Part shown: positions 9,215 through 21,534 of the stretch, piece by piece
How the letters are laid out: each line of letters opens with the position of its first letter
Numbering within the stretch: position 1 is the stretch's first letter
Notes under the pieces: model-generated
Databases searched by the model: none
The model's input: only the letters and a program-made list of their open reading frames with translations
What the model was told of the DNA's origin: nothing
Origin: Lithocarpus polystachyus
Lineage: Eukaryota > Streptophyta > Magnoliopsida > Fagales > Fagaceae
NCBI GenBank assembly: GCA_033629205.1
Contig: CM066165.1
Span: 59,607,447-59,671,446, forward strand
Length of the DNA stretch: 64,000 bases
Reading direction: 5' to 3'
Position numbers and translations under genes: made by a program

Positions 9215-12060
9215 TGTTCTCTAGCTACTATTTTAAGTGAATCACTTTAACTAAGAAATAATTTTAAGTGAATATGTTTTGATTCAGCATTGTCATAATT
9301 TCCTATGCATGATACATTGATGGAAGATAGTTTATGATTTGATCATAGTCTCCATTGAAATGCTAAAATGTTACATTGGTTTCTATCTCAAGTGTGCTAC
9401 AGCATGAGATGCAAGAGTTAGTACTACACTTAGACTTTATAATAAGTCTAAATGAGATGTTTGGTATGAATCATGTTGAGTGCTAAGAAAAGCTTAAGGG
9501 GCTCCAATTCTATATCATTTTATGAAAATATTTTATTTTAAAAATAATTGGAATTCTTGGATGAAGAGATTAAATGTTAATCTCATATGGATATGATCCA
9601 CAAGTCCATGTTAGAAACATTTGATCAATTCAGATTGTTTTCAAAATAAATTTTATGTTATCTGAATTGATGAGTGAGTTCTACGCAACGGAAGTCATCC
9701 TAAACGCTAAGGCTAGGATCAATACAATTTAATTCAAATTCTTAGCCTGAACTAAAAGGTAAGGGTGATAAGAAGATGAATTATAATACCAAACAGTTGG
9801 ACAAGCAAGTTGTCCTAGTAGTTGCCAAAAGGAAATTAGATTCAAAAGCATGACCAAAAGGAAAGTGTTTCTATTTTGGTAAAACTAAGCATTGTCCATG
9901 ATTATTTTTTATATGGAAATTTACATGTTTTACTTTTTAAAGAGAAAGTTTTCATCCTTTGTTATTGTATGTATTTGGCACTTATGCCTAGATCTTATTA
10001 ATCTAGATGATATTCAAGATTGGTGAAAGATGGGCTTTTAGAACCATCAGTTTGTTATATTCCCAGTCTATGAATTCCTTTTAGAGGTTAATATGATGTA
10101 AGGCTCCTTTATTATAAAGGAATAAAGTTCCAATGACTTCTTTAAGTCAGTGCATACATGAAGGAGGAATAAGACTCTTTTAGAAATAGTAAAGTACATG
10201 ATAAGTATTTCCATTTGGTTATTTCCTTTGGAGATATACTCAAATAGTTACTATACATTTTCTAAAGTTGATTTCAAAAGTTTTTTCCTAAAACATTTGT
10301 CAAATCATGGATTGGGTGAAAACCTAGTTTATGATACTTCCATTTTTGGAAATGTCCAACACTTGTGCTAGAAAGGAAGTCTTACAAATTGAAATCAAAA
10401 GGATAGAAAAATGTGTGTTTATGATGGGTATCCAAAAGGAATTGCAAAAGATTGTTTTGGTAGTCATAAAGAAAACAAGATGTTTGTAAAGTACTATTAC
10501 AAAGTTCTTGATGATGACTATGTGAATAATCTTAAAGCAAAACGTATAATTGTTCTAGAAGAAAAATGTCAGAATTTGTTGAAAAACAACTATAAAATAC
10601 ATTTAGAAATGAGTTGGTTGTATTAGATACACTATAAGGCATTATTCTAAATGTATAGCTAATACACTGGTACAATATCGTAATGAGAGAATTATTAATT
10701 ACCAAATAAATTCATATTTTTGGAATAAACTTTTGAAGTCATTCCACAAGAATATGATTTTGATCCTCAGTCCTACATAGAGGCAATGGGTGATATGAAT
10801 ATGGATTACTAGATCAAGGTTATGTGAATAGAATTAGATTCAATTTGAAGTCTAGAACTTGTAAAGGCGCCTAATGGCAGTAGGCCTATTCTTTTCAAAT
10901 AGGTCTACAAGTAAATGAGATTGATAGATTTGAAGATGCAAACCTTCAAAGTCAAGACTAATGGCGAAAAGGTTTATTCAGAAAGAAATGGTTCGATTAT
11001 GAAAAGAATTTTTTCCAATAGTCAAGTTTGACTCTATCTAGATTCTCTTATCCATTATATTTCATTTGGATGAAATATGGCAATAGATATCAAGAAAGCT
11101 TCTTTTAGTAGCAATCTTGAGGAAGACATCTATATGATGTAACTAGACTTGTACATAGCAAAGAAATAGTAGTTTTTAGTATGCAAGTTGCTTAAATTCC
11201 ATTTATGGACTAAAGCAAGCGTTTGAATCATAAAATATCATCATTGATCAAGCAATCAATTTGTTTGATTTTGATCAAGTATCAAAAGGCCTTATGTGTG
11301 TGAAAGCTATATAGAATAATAAATTTCTTAATGTATGTTGATGACATTCTAATCATTTAGAATGATGTAGAGATATTGTCATCAATAGAGTTTTTGTTGT
11401 CTAATCCAGTTTCATATAAAATACTTGGGAAAGACTAGTCATATCCTAAGAATTTAAACTTTGCTACAATTTAGAAATTAGGATATTGAGTTTATCTCAA
11501 ATTGCTTAAATAGATTAGATTCTAGCCAAGTATATCATGTAATACTTCAAGAAAGGATTCTTTCCTTTAAAGTTTGAAGTTCCTTTATATAGGACTATAG
11601 TCCTAAGACATATAAAAGGAAGAGCATATTAAGACGGTTCCTTATATCAAATCGATAGGAAGTCTTTATGCTATGCTATATACTAGGCTAAATATCTATT
11701 TTGCGGTGGGCATGGCAAGCAAATATCAATTGAATCAAAGATCGTATAATTAAGTGGGAGTAAAGCATATACTCATATATCTTAGGATTGTGAGAGATTA
11801 TATGCTTGTCCACAAAAGTGAGGTTTTGATTGTTACTGGATGTACAAATGCTGACTTATAGTTTGATTGTGATTCATGAAGTTGGACTTCAAAATATGTG
11901 TTCATCCTAGTGGTGAAGATACACATTAAGCATAAGTATTATCTCACTAGAGAGATATGAGTACTTGAGTAGTAATAGAAAAGATAATTTATGCAATAAA
12001 TTTGACTGAAACTTGTTTTCAAACCTTGCCTTAGAGTGACTGTAAATTACTCTAAAGGGA
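9215..12060 (+). pseudogene. D2: decayed Copia gag-pol
   Basis: Traces occur in order: gag (9330-9720), a Lys-rich region and damaged zinc knuckle (~9750-9910), the integrase-to-RT linker (CVYDGYPKGIAKDCFGSHKENK near 10411-10480), RT (near 11040-11380, including the words for YVDDI near 11335), and RNase H (~11690-12050). Stops and indels are frequent. Several breaks appear at equivalent places in D1 and F, so much of the damage likely predates their dispersal. No protein is expected. The region ends in a Copia-type purine tract (AAGTGGGAGAT) at 12099-12109. Confidence 0.75.
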
Positions 12061-12111
12061 GATAAGTGTCGGATATATAGTAAATTGTCTTTGAGGGCAA
12101 GTGGGAGATTG

Positions 12112-14971
12112 TGTTAGGAAATCATCATGTTTGTATCGCATACAAAACACACGCAGCGGAAAATAAACAGATCTACTTCATTCGCAATTGATAACATGCA
12201 CTATGTAGGTTTCAGAATATAAAACAAGAGAGTGTACCTTGATGCGGTGAAATTTAAAACTGAATGAAGAAGTACTCGGGAAGACTTTCAATCTTCACTC
12301 CAATTCCACTTGATGCCCAAGATGTGTGGTCTCTCAATCAGTTCTATGTATCTAGAGAGAATATGAAAGAATGTCTCTCTTCCTTATTTTTATTACCTTT
12401 CACATACAAACCATTTCACACAATATAAAATTCTGTATGTTTCTCTCCACATAACTGATTATCTAATTGGGCTAGCCTTTTGGGCCTTCCCAATTGGGCT
12501 TTAGTGTGTGGCTTGGAGTGGGACCAAAAGGGAATAAATAAGACACTAGTTCCAATGGGTCTTGGGCTTTTCTATCAACCCTTTGTTGGGAATTAATCAT
12601 GTTTGCATCCAATACAAAACATACGCAGCGAAAAATAAACGGATCTACTTCATTCGCAATCGATAACATGCACTATGTAAGTTTCAGAATATAAGAACAA
12701 GAGAGTGTACCTTGATGCGGTGAATTTCAAAACCGAATGAAGAAGTACTCGGGAATACTTTCAATCTTCACTCCAATTCCACTCGATGCCCAAGATGTGT
12801 GGTCTCTCAATCAGTTCTATGTTTCTAGAGAGAATATATTATTATTCTTATTCTTATTAAACATACAAAACCATTTTATTCTATATAAAATTCTGTATGT
12901 TTCTCTCCACATAACTGATTATCTAATTGGGCTAGCCTTTTGGGCCTTCCCAATTGGGCTTTAGTGTGTGGCTTGGAGTGGGACCAAAAGGGAACAAATA
13001 AGACACTAGCTCCAATGGGCCTTGGGCTTTTCTGTCAACTCTTGACAAGTCCAAAGTTACCATTAATTATATTTAATACCACTATATAAATATAATTGCA
13101 CTCTAGGCCTCATTAATAAATTATATCCCAAGACTTTATTATACATGCAACCCCTTCATAAAATATTCGTAGTAACACAAAGTCATAAATATAGACTGCC
13201 ACTTTGTGAATTACTACATCTTAATCTTTGAGTACCTGGTTTAATCCTTATAAGTTATTCACCATATATTTATGAAATCCAATTTCATAAATATATACTT
13301 TAGTCTTACTAAAGTGGTTAGGCCTAACTCTCTGAATAACTGTACCCATTAAACTTATCTCAAGGGAATATTTTATATCTCCGTTAAGAGACTATGAATT
13401 CCATCTTGAGAATCTATGTTCCATCAACACTAAATGTGGCTGCCCAACATACTGAGGTTTTGACCGTTACTTTAGATCTCACTCCTGATATATCAAAGCA
13501 ACCTACATTTCATGATCAGGTTCATTATTCTCTCAGGATTAAGAGTTCATGTGAATACAAGTCGTGAGATTTATTATTCAATTGACAGTCGTTAGGAGAA
13601 TAATAAATCTCACAGCGGTCCAGTTCAATATGTCTTAACTCTTAAAACATATCAACATATTAACTAGAAGTCACCACTTCCATGATCAAGACAAATCATC
13701 GTAGTTAATATGTTATAGTCTTCGCAGATGAAATGCCCAATTTCATCACCGACTACGAACCAAAATTCTGAGTTTACAAAGAACTTGTAATCTATATCTT
13801 CTGTGACTAAATCACATAAATCACATACTATGCATCTCATGGACTATTTGATAATGTCCAAATATTCATATTACCATTATTTTAGATAAGAATAAAACAA
13901 CTTTATTAAACATAATATTAAGTCATACATCATTTCTCAAATAATGTCATACATAATATTATACATAGCATCATACAATAGGATTTAAGGGCACATATCC
14001 TAACTCTCTTGACAAGTCCAAAGTTAACATTAATTATATTTAATACCACTATATAAATATAATTGCACTCTAGGCCTCATTAATAAATTATATCCCAAGA
14101 CTTTATTATACATGCAACCTCTTCATAAAATATTCGTAGTAATACAAAGTCATGAATATAGACTGCCACTTTGTAAATTACTACATCTTAATCCTTGAGT
14201 ACCCGGTTTAATCCTTTTAAGTTATTCATTATATATTTATGAAATCCAATTTCATAAATATATACTTTAGTCTTACTAAAGTGGTTAAGCCTAACTCTCT
14301 GAATAACTGTACCCATTAAACTTATCTCAAGGGCATATTTTCTATCTCCGTTAAGAGACTATGAATTCCATCTTGAGAATATATGTTCCATCAACACTAA
14401 ATGTGGCTGTCCAATATACTGAGGTTTTGACCGTTACTTTAGATCTCACTCCTGATATATCAAAGCAACCTACATTTCATGATCAGGTCCATTATTCTCT
14501 CAGGATTAAGAGTTCATGTGAATATAAGTCGTAAGATTTATTATTCAATTGACAGTCGTTAGGAGAATAATAAATCTCACAGCGGTCCAGTTCAATATGT
14601 CTTAACTCTTAAAACATACCAACATATTAACTAGAAGTCACCACTTCCATGATCAAGACAAATCATCGTAGTTAATATGTTATAGTCTTCGCAGATGAAA
14701 TGCCTAATTTCATCACCGACTTCGAACCAAAATTCTGAGTTTACAAAGAACTTGTGATTTATATCTTCTGTGACTTTTCACATAAATCACATACTATGCA
14801 TCTCATGGACTATTTGCTAATGTCCAAATATTCATGTTACCATTACTTTAGATAAGAATAAAACAACTTTATTAAACGCAATATTAAGTCATACATCATT
14901 TCTCACATAATGTCATACATAATATCATACATAGCATCATACAATAGGATTTAAGGGCACATATCCTAACA
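12112..14971 (-). repeat. 3' LTR of C1, interrupted by a solo LTR
   Basis: The parts are 12112-12583 and 14011-14971, together 1433 bp, the same length as the other C1 LTR. The outer ends are TGTTAGGAAATC and ATATCCTAACA on the plus strand. Confidence 0.9.
12584..14005 (-). repeat. Solo LTR (A type) nested in the C1 3' LTR
   Basis: It starts TGTTGGGAATTAATC and ends ATATCCTAACT on the plus strand; the last base departs from the usual CA end. Flanks are CCCTT (12579-12583) and CTCTT (14006-14010), a TSD with one mismatch. Joining the flanks restores the uninterrupted LTR seen at 20555-20580. A solo LTR arises by recombination between the two LTRs of a full element. Confidence 0.87.
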
Positions 14972-14985
14972 ATCTCCCACTTGCC
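14972..14985 (-). promoter_or_regulatory. Polypurine tract of C1
   Basis: On the minus strand a run GGCAAGTGGGAGAT abuts the 3' LTR and follows the pol stop codon (14986-14988). It would prime plus-strand synthesis. D2 has nearly the same tract at 12096-12109. Confidence 0.85.
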
Positions 14986-17900
14986 CTAAAGACTATTGTG
15001 CACTAATCTAACTCCCATTCCCTCCAAATGTGACTCGAAGGTCCTTTGAGGCAAGGCTTTGGTAAAGGGATTTGTTAGATTATTTGCACTTTCAATCTTT
15101 GCAACCACCACATCTCCACGAGCAACAATGTCTCGAATGATGTGGTACTTTCTCTCAATGTGCTTTCCTTTCTTGTGATTCCTTGGATCTTTGGATTGTG
15201 CAACCGCTCCACTATTGTCACAAAACAATGTGATAGGAACTTGCTCCATTCTCACTACACCAAGATCAGAAAGGAATTTCTTGAGCCAAACAACTTCCTT
15301 TGCCGCCTCACAGGCAGCAACATATTCAGCTTCCATGGTGGAGTCCGCAATACAAGATTGCTTAACATTCCTCCAACTTATGGCTCCACCTCCCAAGGTG
15401 AAAACACATCCTGACATGGACTTTCTGAAATCTAGATCTGATTGAAAGTCTGAATTTGTATAGCCAATGGGAATCAAATCCTCACAATGATAAACAAGCA
15501 TATAATCTCTCGTTCTCCGTAGATACTTGAGAATATGCTTTACAGCTTGCCAATGTTGTGGTCCTGGATTTGATTGATATCGGCTGACCATGCCAACTGA
15601 AAACAGATATCCGGTCTAGTACAAAGCATGGCATACATGAGACTTCCTACTGCAGAGGCATAAGGAACTTGTCTCATCATATCTACTTCCTCTTGAGTCT
15701 TAGGCCTTTGGTCATCAGACAGAGGAACTCCATGTCTGAAAGGAAACAATCCTTTCTTGGAGTTTTGCATGCTAAACCATTCTAGAACCTTATCTATATA
15801 TCCAGCTTGTGATACGCCTAACATCTTATTCTTACGATCTTGCCAAAGCTTGATCCCTAGAATAAAATTAGCCTCACCCAAGTCCTTCATATCAAATTGG
15901 CTTGACAACCAAACCTTTACTGATGACATGACCCATACTTCATTTCCAATGAGTAGAATATCATCAACATAAAGCACTAGGAACATTACTATTTTGTCTT
16001 GATGTCTTTTGTACACACATGGTTCATCAAGATTTTGTTCAAAACCAAATGATTTGATTGCTTGATCAAATCTGATGTTCCATGACCTAGATGCTTGCTT
16101 AAGTCCATAAATGGACCTATTCAACTTGCATACCATATGCTCTTGGTTCTTTGCTATGAAACCTTCTGGTTGCTTCATATAGATTTCCTCTTCAAGATTG
16201 CCATTAAGAAATGCAGTCTTGACATCCATTTGCCAAATCTCATAATCATAATGAGCAGCAATGGATAAGAGAATTCTGATAGATTTAAGCATTGCTACTG
16301 GTGAAAAGGTTTCCTCATAATCAATACCTTCTTTTTGCGTATACCCTTTCGCCACTAGCCTTGCTTTAAAGGTTTCAACCTTTCCATCTATCTCTCTCTT
16401 TCTCTTGTAAACCCATTTGCAACCAACAGGTTTAATGCCGTTAGGCGCCTTTACAAGATCCCAAACTTGATTGGAATACATGGAATCTAATTCTGATTTC
16501 ATAACTTGGATCCAATGATGTGCATCTATATCATTCATTGCTTCTTCATAATTGTAAGGATCAGTTTCGGCCTCCTCTGAGATAGCCTCATAAGTCTCTC
16601 CAAGACCTATGAATCTTATAGGTGGCCTAACATTCCTCCCACTACGACGAGGCAACTGTGTACTAGACATCTCATGAGTAGTATCTTGTGGTGTATCCAA
16701 TACAGCCACATCATCCCTAGTTTCAACCATTGGTTGTTCAATTACAGGTTCATTCATTTCAGCCAAGACAACTCTACTTCTAGGAGTGAAATCATTCATA
16801 TAGTCATTTTCCAAGAATTTGGCATTTGTACAAACAAACACTTTATTATCTTTATGACTATAGAATAAACCTCCAGCAGTTCCTTTTGGATACCCTACAA
16901 AGAATACCACTTCTGTTTTAGACTGTAACTTGTCAGACTTTCCTTTTAACACATGTACTGGACAACCCCAAATATGGAGATGTCTCATACTAGGCTTACG
17001 CCCATTCCACAACTCTACAGGTGTTTTAGGAACAGACTTCGAAGGTACTAAATTCAGAAGATACATTGCAGTATTTAAGGCATATCCCCAAAAAGAAGTT
17101 GGTAGAGTCGAATAACTCATCATGGACCTAACCATATCTAAAAGAGTTCTATTCCTTCTTTCCGCTACACCATTTTGTTGTGGAGTTCCAGGTGCAGTCA
17201 ATTGAGATAAAATCCCATTTTTAGTTAACTAATCCTTAAAATCCCCAAGAAGGTATTCGCCACCACGATCAGATCGAATGGCCTTTATGCGTTTACCCAA
17301 TTGATTCTCAACTTCAGCCCTAAACTCTTTGAACTTTTCAAAGGCTTCGAACTTCCGTTTCATTAGGTACACATAACCAAATCTAGAGTAATCATCAGTG
17401 AATGTAATGAAATACTCATAGCCACCTCTTGCTTAGATTGACATAGGACCACAAACATCCGTATGAACTAATTCTAGCCACTGTTGGGCTCTTCTACCTT
17501 TTGCATTAAAAGGTCGTTTGGTCATTTTGCCTTCCAAACAAGATTCACAAACTGGAAATTCATCAAAGTCCAATGGCTCTAAGAGACCATCTTTGATCAG
17601 CCTTTGAATTCTGTTTGGATTAATATGACCCAAACGCAAGTGCCAAAGATATACATCATTAGTAGAAGGAAACTTTCTCTTTAATGATTTTACATGAGAG
17701 TTATCATCTAATTCAGAATTATATAATTCATGCTTATCAGGAGTTAAAATATAAAGACCGTCCACAATATTTCCAGAATAGATAAATGTTTTACCCTTCT
17801 TTATTACAACATTGTCTTTAAGGATAACACAATATCGACTTTTACCTGAATAAGTTGCAGAAATTAAATTCCTACGAACATTAGGTACATATAGACAGTC

Positions 17901-18894
17901 ATTCAATATTAAAACTCTTGATTCAAAACATAAATTAAACACTCCAATAGCTACAACTGGAATCCTACTCCCATCAGCCAAGGTCAGAAATAACTGTCCT
18001 TCTTTAAGTCTTTTGGTCTCCTGGAACCCCTGCAAAGAATTGCAGATATGATTAGTACAACCTGAATCCACATACCAGGAATCCGTGGGATTTTGTACCA
18101 AACATATTTCAAGAAGGAATGAAAGTTTCATACCCTTATTGGCAGCCTTGAACTTTGGACAATTTCTCTTCCAATGTCCTTTCTCACCACAATGGAAACA
18201 TTTTCCTTTCAGCTTCTTTCCTTTGTCGGCAACCCCTAAGACAATTTGTTTACCCTTCTGCTTAGTGAAGTCCTTCTTCTTCTTCTTCTTACCCTTGCCT
18301 TTTGACTTAGATTGAGCAGTAGAAGCTTCACTCACATTGGCTTCAACATTAGAAGTACCTAGGATGCCTTCCGCCGCTACCAACTCATTCATTAATTCAG
18401 ACAAAGAATAAATCTTTATGTTCATGTTATAATTAATTCTGAATTCCTTGAATGATTCCGGTAGTGACTGGAGTATCATATTCGCTTGGGATTCTCCATC
18501 AATGTCGGCACCCAAAACTTCTAAAGTATTCAGATTAGAGATCATTGTAAGACAATGCTCTCTCACTGAACTACCTTCAGCCATTTTGGTATTATAAATT
18601 TGCCTCATGGTTTCTTGCTAGTTCTACATCCTGCATTTGATGCTGTAGAACATTTGAGATGGACACTAGGATGTAGCACTTGGCCATTTCATTAGATTTC
18701 TGCCAACGATCATATCGTTGTTTTTCCTCAAGAGGCGCATCTAATGAAGGAAAGCTAGGACATGGTTGAGTAAGCACATATTTGTGCTCTTCAGCTGTGG
18801 GAACTATGTCCAAGTTTCTTTTTCAGTCAACATAATTGGTTCCAGTCAGTTTGTTTTGATTAAGAATGCTAACAAGTGGGCTAAATGATGCCAT
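14986..18894 (-). pseudogene. C1 Copia gag-pol polyprotein, broken at five places
   Basis: The start is the ATG at 18894. Domains in order: gag UBN2-like region; zinc knuckle CFHCGEKGHWKRNC (near 18165-18205); protease with DSG (near 18065); GAG-pre-integrase (LWHLRLGHINPNR); integrase core; RT with TAFLNGNLEEEIYM and YVDDILLIGN (~16450-15600); RNase H (CDNSGAVAQSKDP, ~15560-14990). These functions would make particles, copy RNA and integrate. Lesions: in-frame TGA at 18823-18825; a ~59-nt deletion and frameshift near 18607 relative to element H; TAA at 17433-17435; TAG at 17229-17231; a one-base frameshift near 15600. Otherwise reading is long and clean (553 and 391 codons), so decay is recent. 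Confidence 0.92.
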
Positions 18895-19280
18895 GTTCAA
18901 ATCTGAAAATAATAAACATGAATATAATAAGTAAACTGGACATTATCAATTTAGCATATAAACATATAGTATGGAACCTTAATAAAACCATAATATAATA
19001 TATGCAACGACAACCCAATCCCATACTCAATATCCCTCAGCATAGAGTGAACATTAAATACTATGATTGATTGAGAACTATTCTCATTATTAGTGCTATC
19101 ATGATAACTCTTATCAAACACTTAATAATATGCCGTTATACATTTGGCCTCTAAATGATTATAGCAAGAACTCAGCATAGAGGATACTATAATATTTAGT
19201 CTAGTGTATACCATTGTCTAGAATCATGTGTAGCCACATTTCATCCCCTTAACAGGCTTATCATGTAATACTATGATACA

Positions 19281-19431
19281 AAACACCCTCCGCATGGAAT
19301 GCAAGGCTCGAAGCTAAGACAAGGTGTTTGATCAAACCACTATAAACCAAGAAATTCAATCTTGTAGGACCATGAAATACATATTCTCCGCATGGAATGC
19401 AAAGCTCAAAGCTAAGACAAAATATATATTT
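19281..19431 (-). repeat. Two covarying stem-loop units in the C1 leader
   Basis: Unit 19281-19329 has outer arms AAACACC/GGTGTTT and inner arms GCT/AGC with a three-base loop. Unit 19375-19431 has outer arms AAATACATATT/AATATATATTT and inner arms AGCT/AGCT, also with a three-base loop. The arms differ strongly between units but stay complementary. The one exception becomes a G-U pair in the minus-strand RNA. Confidence 0.72.
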
Positions 19432-19558
19432 CATACTACTATGAACCAACAATGAAGGCCGTGAGATCCAACTCTTGTATCTCTCTCCCACTAGATATTT
19501 TAAATTAAAGGTTTTTATCTTTTAAACATGCATAAACTAATTATACACAACCTTGCAC

Positions 19559-19775
19559 TTTCGATCGATCGAATGTGCCCCTCGATCGATCGAAAAAATT
19601 AAACAATTCGAACTAAACCTTCGGTCTGATTCGATTGATACTCGATCGCCTCTCGATCGATCGAAAATAAAATTCGAACGATCGACTAGCAATCGAAAAT
19701 TAATCGATTCAAAAGAATTAGTCTCTGTTTTACTCGATCGATCGAAAGTAAATTTCGATCGATCGAAAATCGTAA
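19559..19775 (-). repeat. Cluster of CGATCGATCG palindromic words in the C1 leader
   Basis: At least six copies or near-copies of TCGATCGATCGA-type words lie within ~215 bp (19561, 19582, 19651, 19734, 19755 and partial forms between), spaced by unrelated AT-rich sequence. The same leader position holds ATCGAGC/CGATCG words in H and TCGCGA words in D2 and F. Confidence 0.8.
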
Positions 19776-20085
19776 AACTCGAATTTCCAGAAATTCTTCT
19801 AAGGCAGTTTTCAACGGTTTTGCATGAAATAACAACCATCATATGAACATGATAGACAGAGATTGATATCAAAACTAAAATCTATTGATGCTATAGCCTT
19901 AAAGATCAATTTAACATTCTTAAATTCATATTTAAACAACATCATAACATCAATATCAGTTTGTATCAAATCATAGTTTCAACAACCATGCAGAAAATTA
20001 AATGTATAATCCTCTATCAACTTGAAACTATTATCTCTAATTCCAAAATAAACAAAACATGTTATACAGATTCGAAATGAAGACC

Positions 20086-20097
20086 GCTCTGATACCA
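20086..20097 (-). promoter_or_regulatory. Primer binding site of C1 (initiator Met tRNA type)
   Basis: On the minus strand TGGTATCAGAGC lies one base from the 5' LTR end. This is the usual plant Copia site, complementary to the 3' end of initiator methionine tRNA. Confidence 0.88.
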
Positions 20098-20098
20098 A

Positions 20099-21531
20099 TG
20101 TTAGGAAATCATCATGTTTCTATCGCATACAAAACATACGCAGCGGAAAATAAACGGATCTACTTCATTCGCAATTGATAACATGCACTATGTAGGTTTC
20201 AGAATATAAAACAAGAGAGTGTACCTTGATGCGGTGAAATTCAAAACCGAATGAGGAAGTACTCGGGAAGACTTTCAATCTTCACTCCAATTCCACTTGA
20301 TGCCCAAGATGTGTGGTCTCTCAATCAGTTCTATGTATCTAGAGAGAATATGAAAGAGTGTCTCTCTTCCTTATTTTCATTACCTTTCACATACAAACCA
20401 TTTCATACAATATAAAATTCTGTATGTTTCTCTCCACATAACTGATTATCTAATTGGGCTAGCCTTTTGGGCCTTCCCAATTGGGCTTTAGTGTGTGGCT
20501 TGGAGTGGGACCAAAAGGGAACAAATAAGACACTAGCTCCAATGGGCCTTGGGCTTTTCTATCAACTCTTGACAAGTCCAAAGTTACCATTAATTATATT
20601 TAATGCCGCTATATAAATATAATTGCACTCTAGGCCTCATTAATAAATTATATCCCAAGACTTTATTATACATGCAACCCTTTCATAAAATATTCGTAGT
20701 AATACAAAGTCATGAATATAGACTGCCACTTTGTAAATTACTACATCTTAATCCTTGAGTACCCGGTTTAATCCTTTTAAGTTATTCATCATATATTTAT
20801 GAAATCCAATTTCATAAATATATACTTTAGTCTTACTAAAGTGGTTAGGCCTAACTCTCTGAATAATTGTACCCATTAAACTTATCTCAAGGGAATATTT
20901 TATATCTCCGTTAAGAGACTATGAATTCCATCTTGAGAATATATGTTCCATCAACACTAAATGTGGCTGCCCAACATACTGAGGTTTTGACCGTTACTTT
21001 AGATCTCACTCCTGATATATCAAAGCAACCTACATTTCATGATCAGGTCCATTATTCTCTCAGGATTAAGAGTTCATGTGAATACAAGTCGTGAGATTTA
21101 TTATTCAATTGACAGTTGTTAGGAGAATAATAAATCTCACAGCGGTCCAGTTCAATATGTCTTAACTCTTAAAACATACCAACATATTAACTAGAAGTCA
21201 CCACTTCCATGATCAAGACAAATCATCGTAGTTAATATGTTATAGTCTTCGCAGATGAAATGCCCAATTTCATCACCGACTACGAACCAAAATTTTGAGT
21301 TTACAAAGAACTTGTGATTTATATCTTCTGTGACTTTTCACATAAATCACATACTATGCATCTCATGGACTATTTGATAATGTCCGAATATTCATGTTAC
21401 CATTACTTTAGATAAAAATAAAACAACTTTATTAAACACAATATTAAGTCATACATCATTTCTCACCTAATGTCATACATAATATCATACATAGCATCAT
21501 ACAATAGGATTTAAGGGCACATATCCTAACA
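20099..21531 (-). repeat. 5' LTR of C1 (A type, 1433 bp)
   Basis: The ends are TGTTAGGAAATC and ATATCCTAACA on the plus strand. It matches the other C1 LTR closely. Where B-type LTRs have TATATAA upstream of the conserved GAGAGAAACATAC motif, this LTR has ATGTG and no TATA box. Confidence 0.92.
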
Positions 21532-21534
21532 GAT

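Larger units (their letters stand above)
18895..20083 (-). other. C1 leader (between PBS and gag)
   Basis: About 1.2 kb on the minus strand with no convincing ORF. It has a cluster of CGATCGATCG-type words (19559-19775) and two stem-loop units (19281-19329 and 19375-19431). The apparent ORFs at 19261-19872 are translations of these repeats and are rejected. Confidence 0.75.
12112..21531 (-). mobile_element. C1: nearly complete Ty1/Copia element, minus strand
   Basis: Both LTRs are present, with perfect 5-bp TSDs GATTG at 12107-12111 and 21532-21536. Reading on the minus strand the order is 5' LTR, iMet-type PBS, ~1.2 kb leader, gag, protease, integrase, RT, RNase H, PPT, 3' LTR. That is the Copia order, with integrase before RT. 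The 3' LTR is split by a solo LTR. Without the nested insert each LTR is 1433 bp. The insertion lies exactly at the purine-tract/LTR junction of D2. The coding region carries five visible lesions. Confidence 0.93.

Noticed and set aside
19537..19872. Overlapping ORFs on both strands rich in DRS/RSIE residues
   Set aside because: They are read-throughs of CGATCGATCG words in a Copia leader; open on both strands only because the words lack stops.
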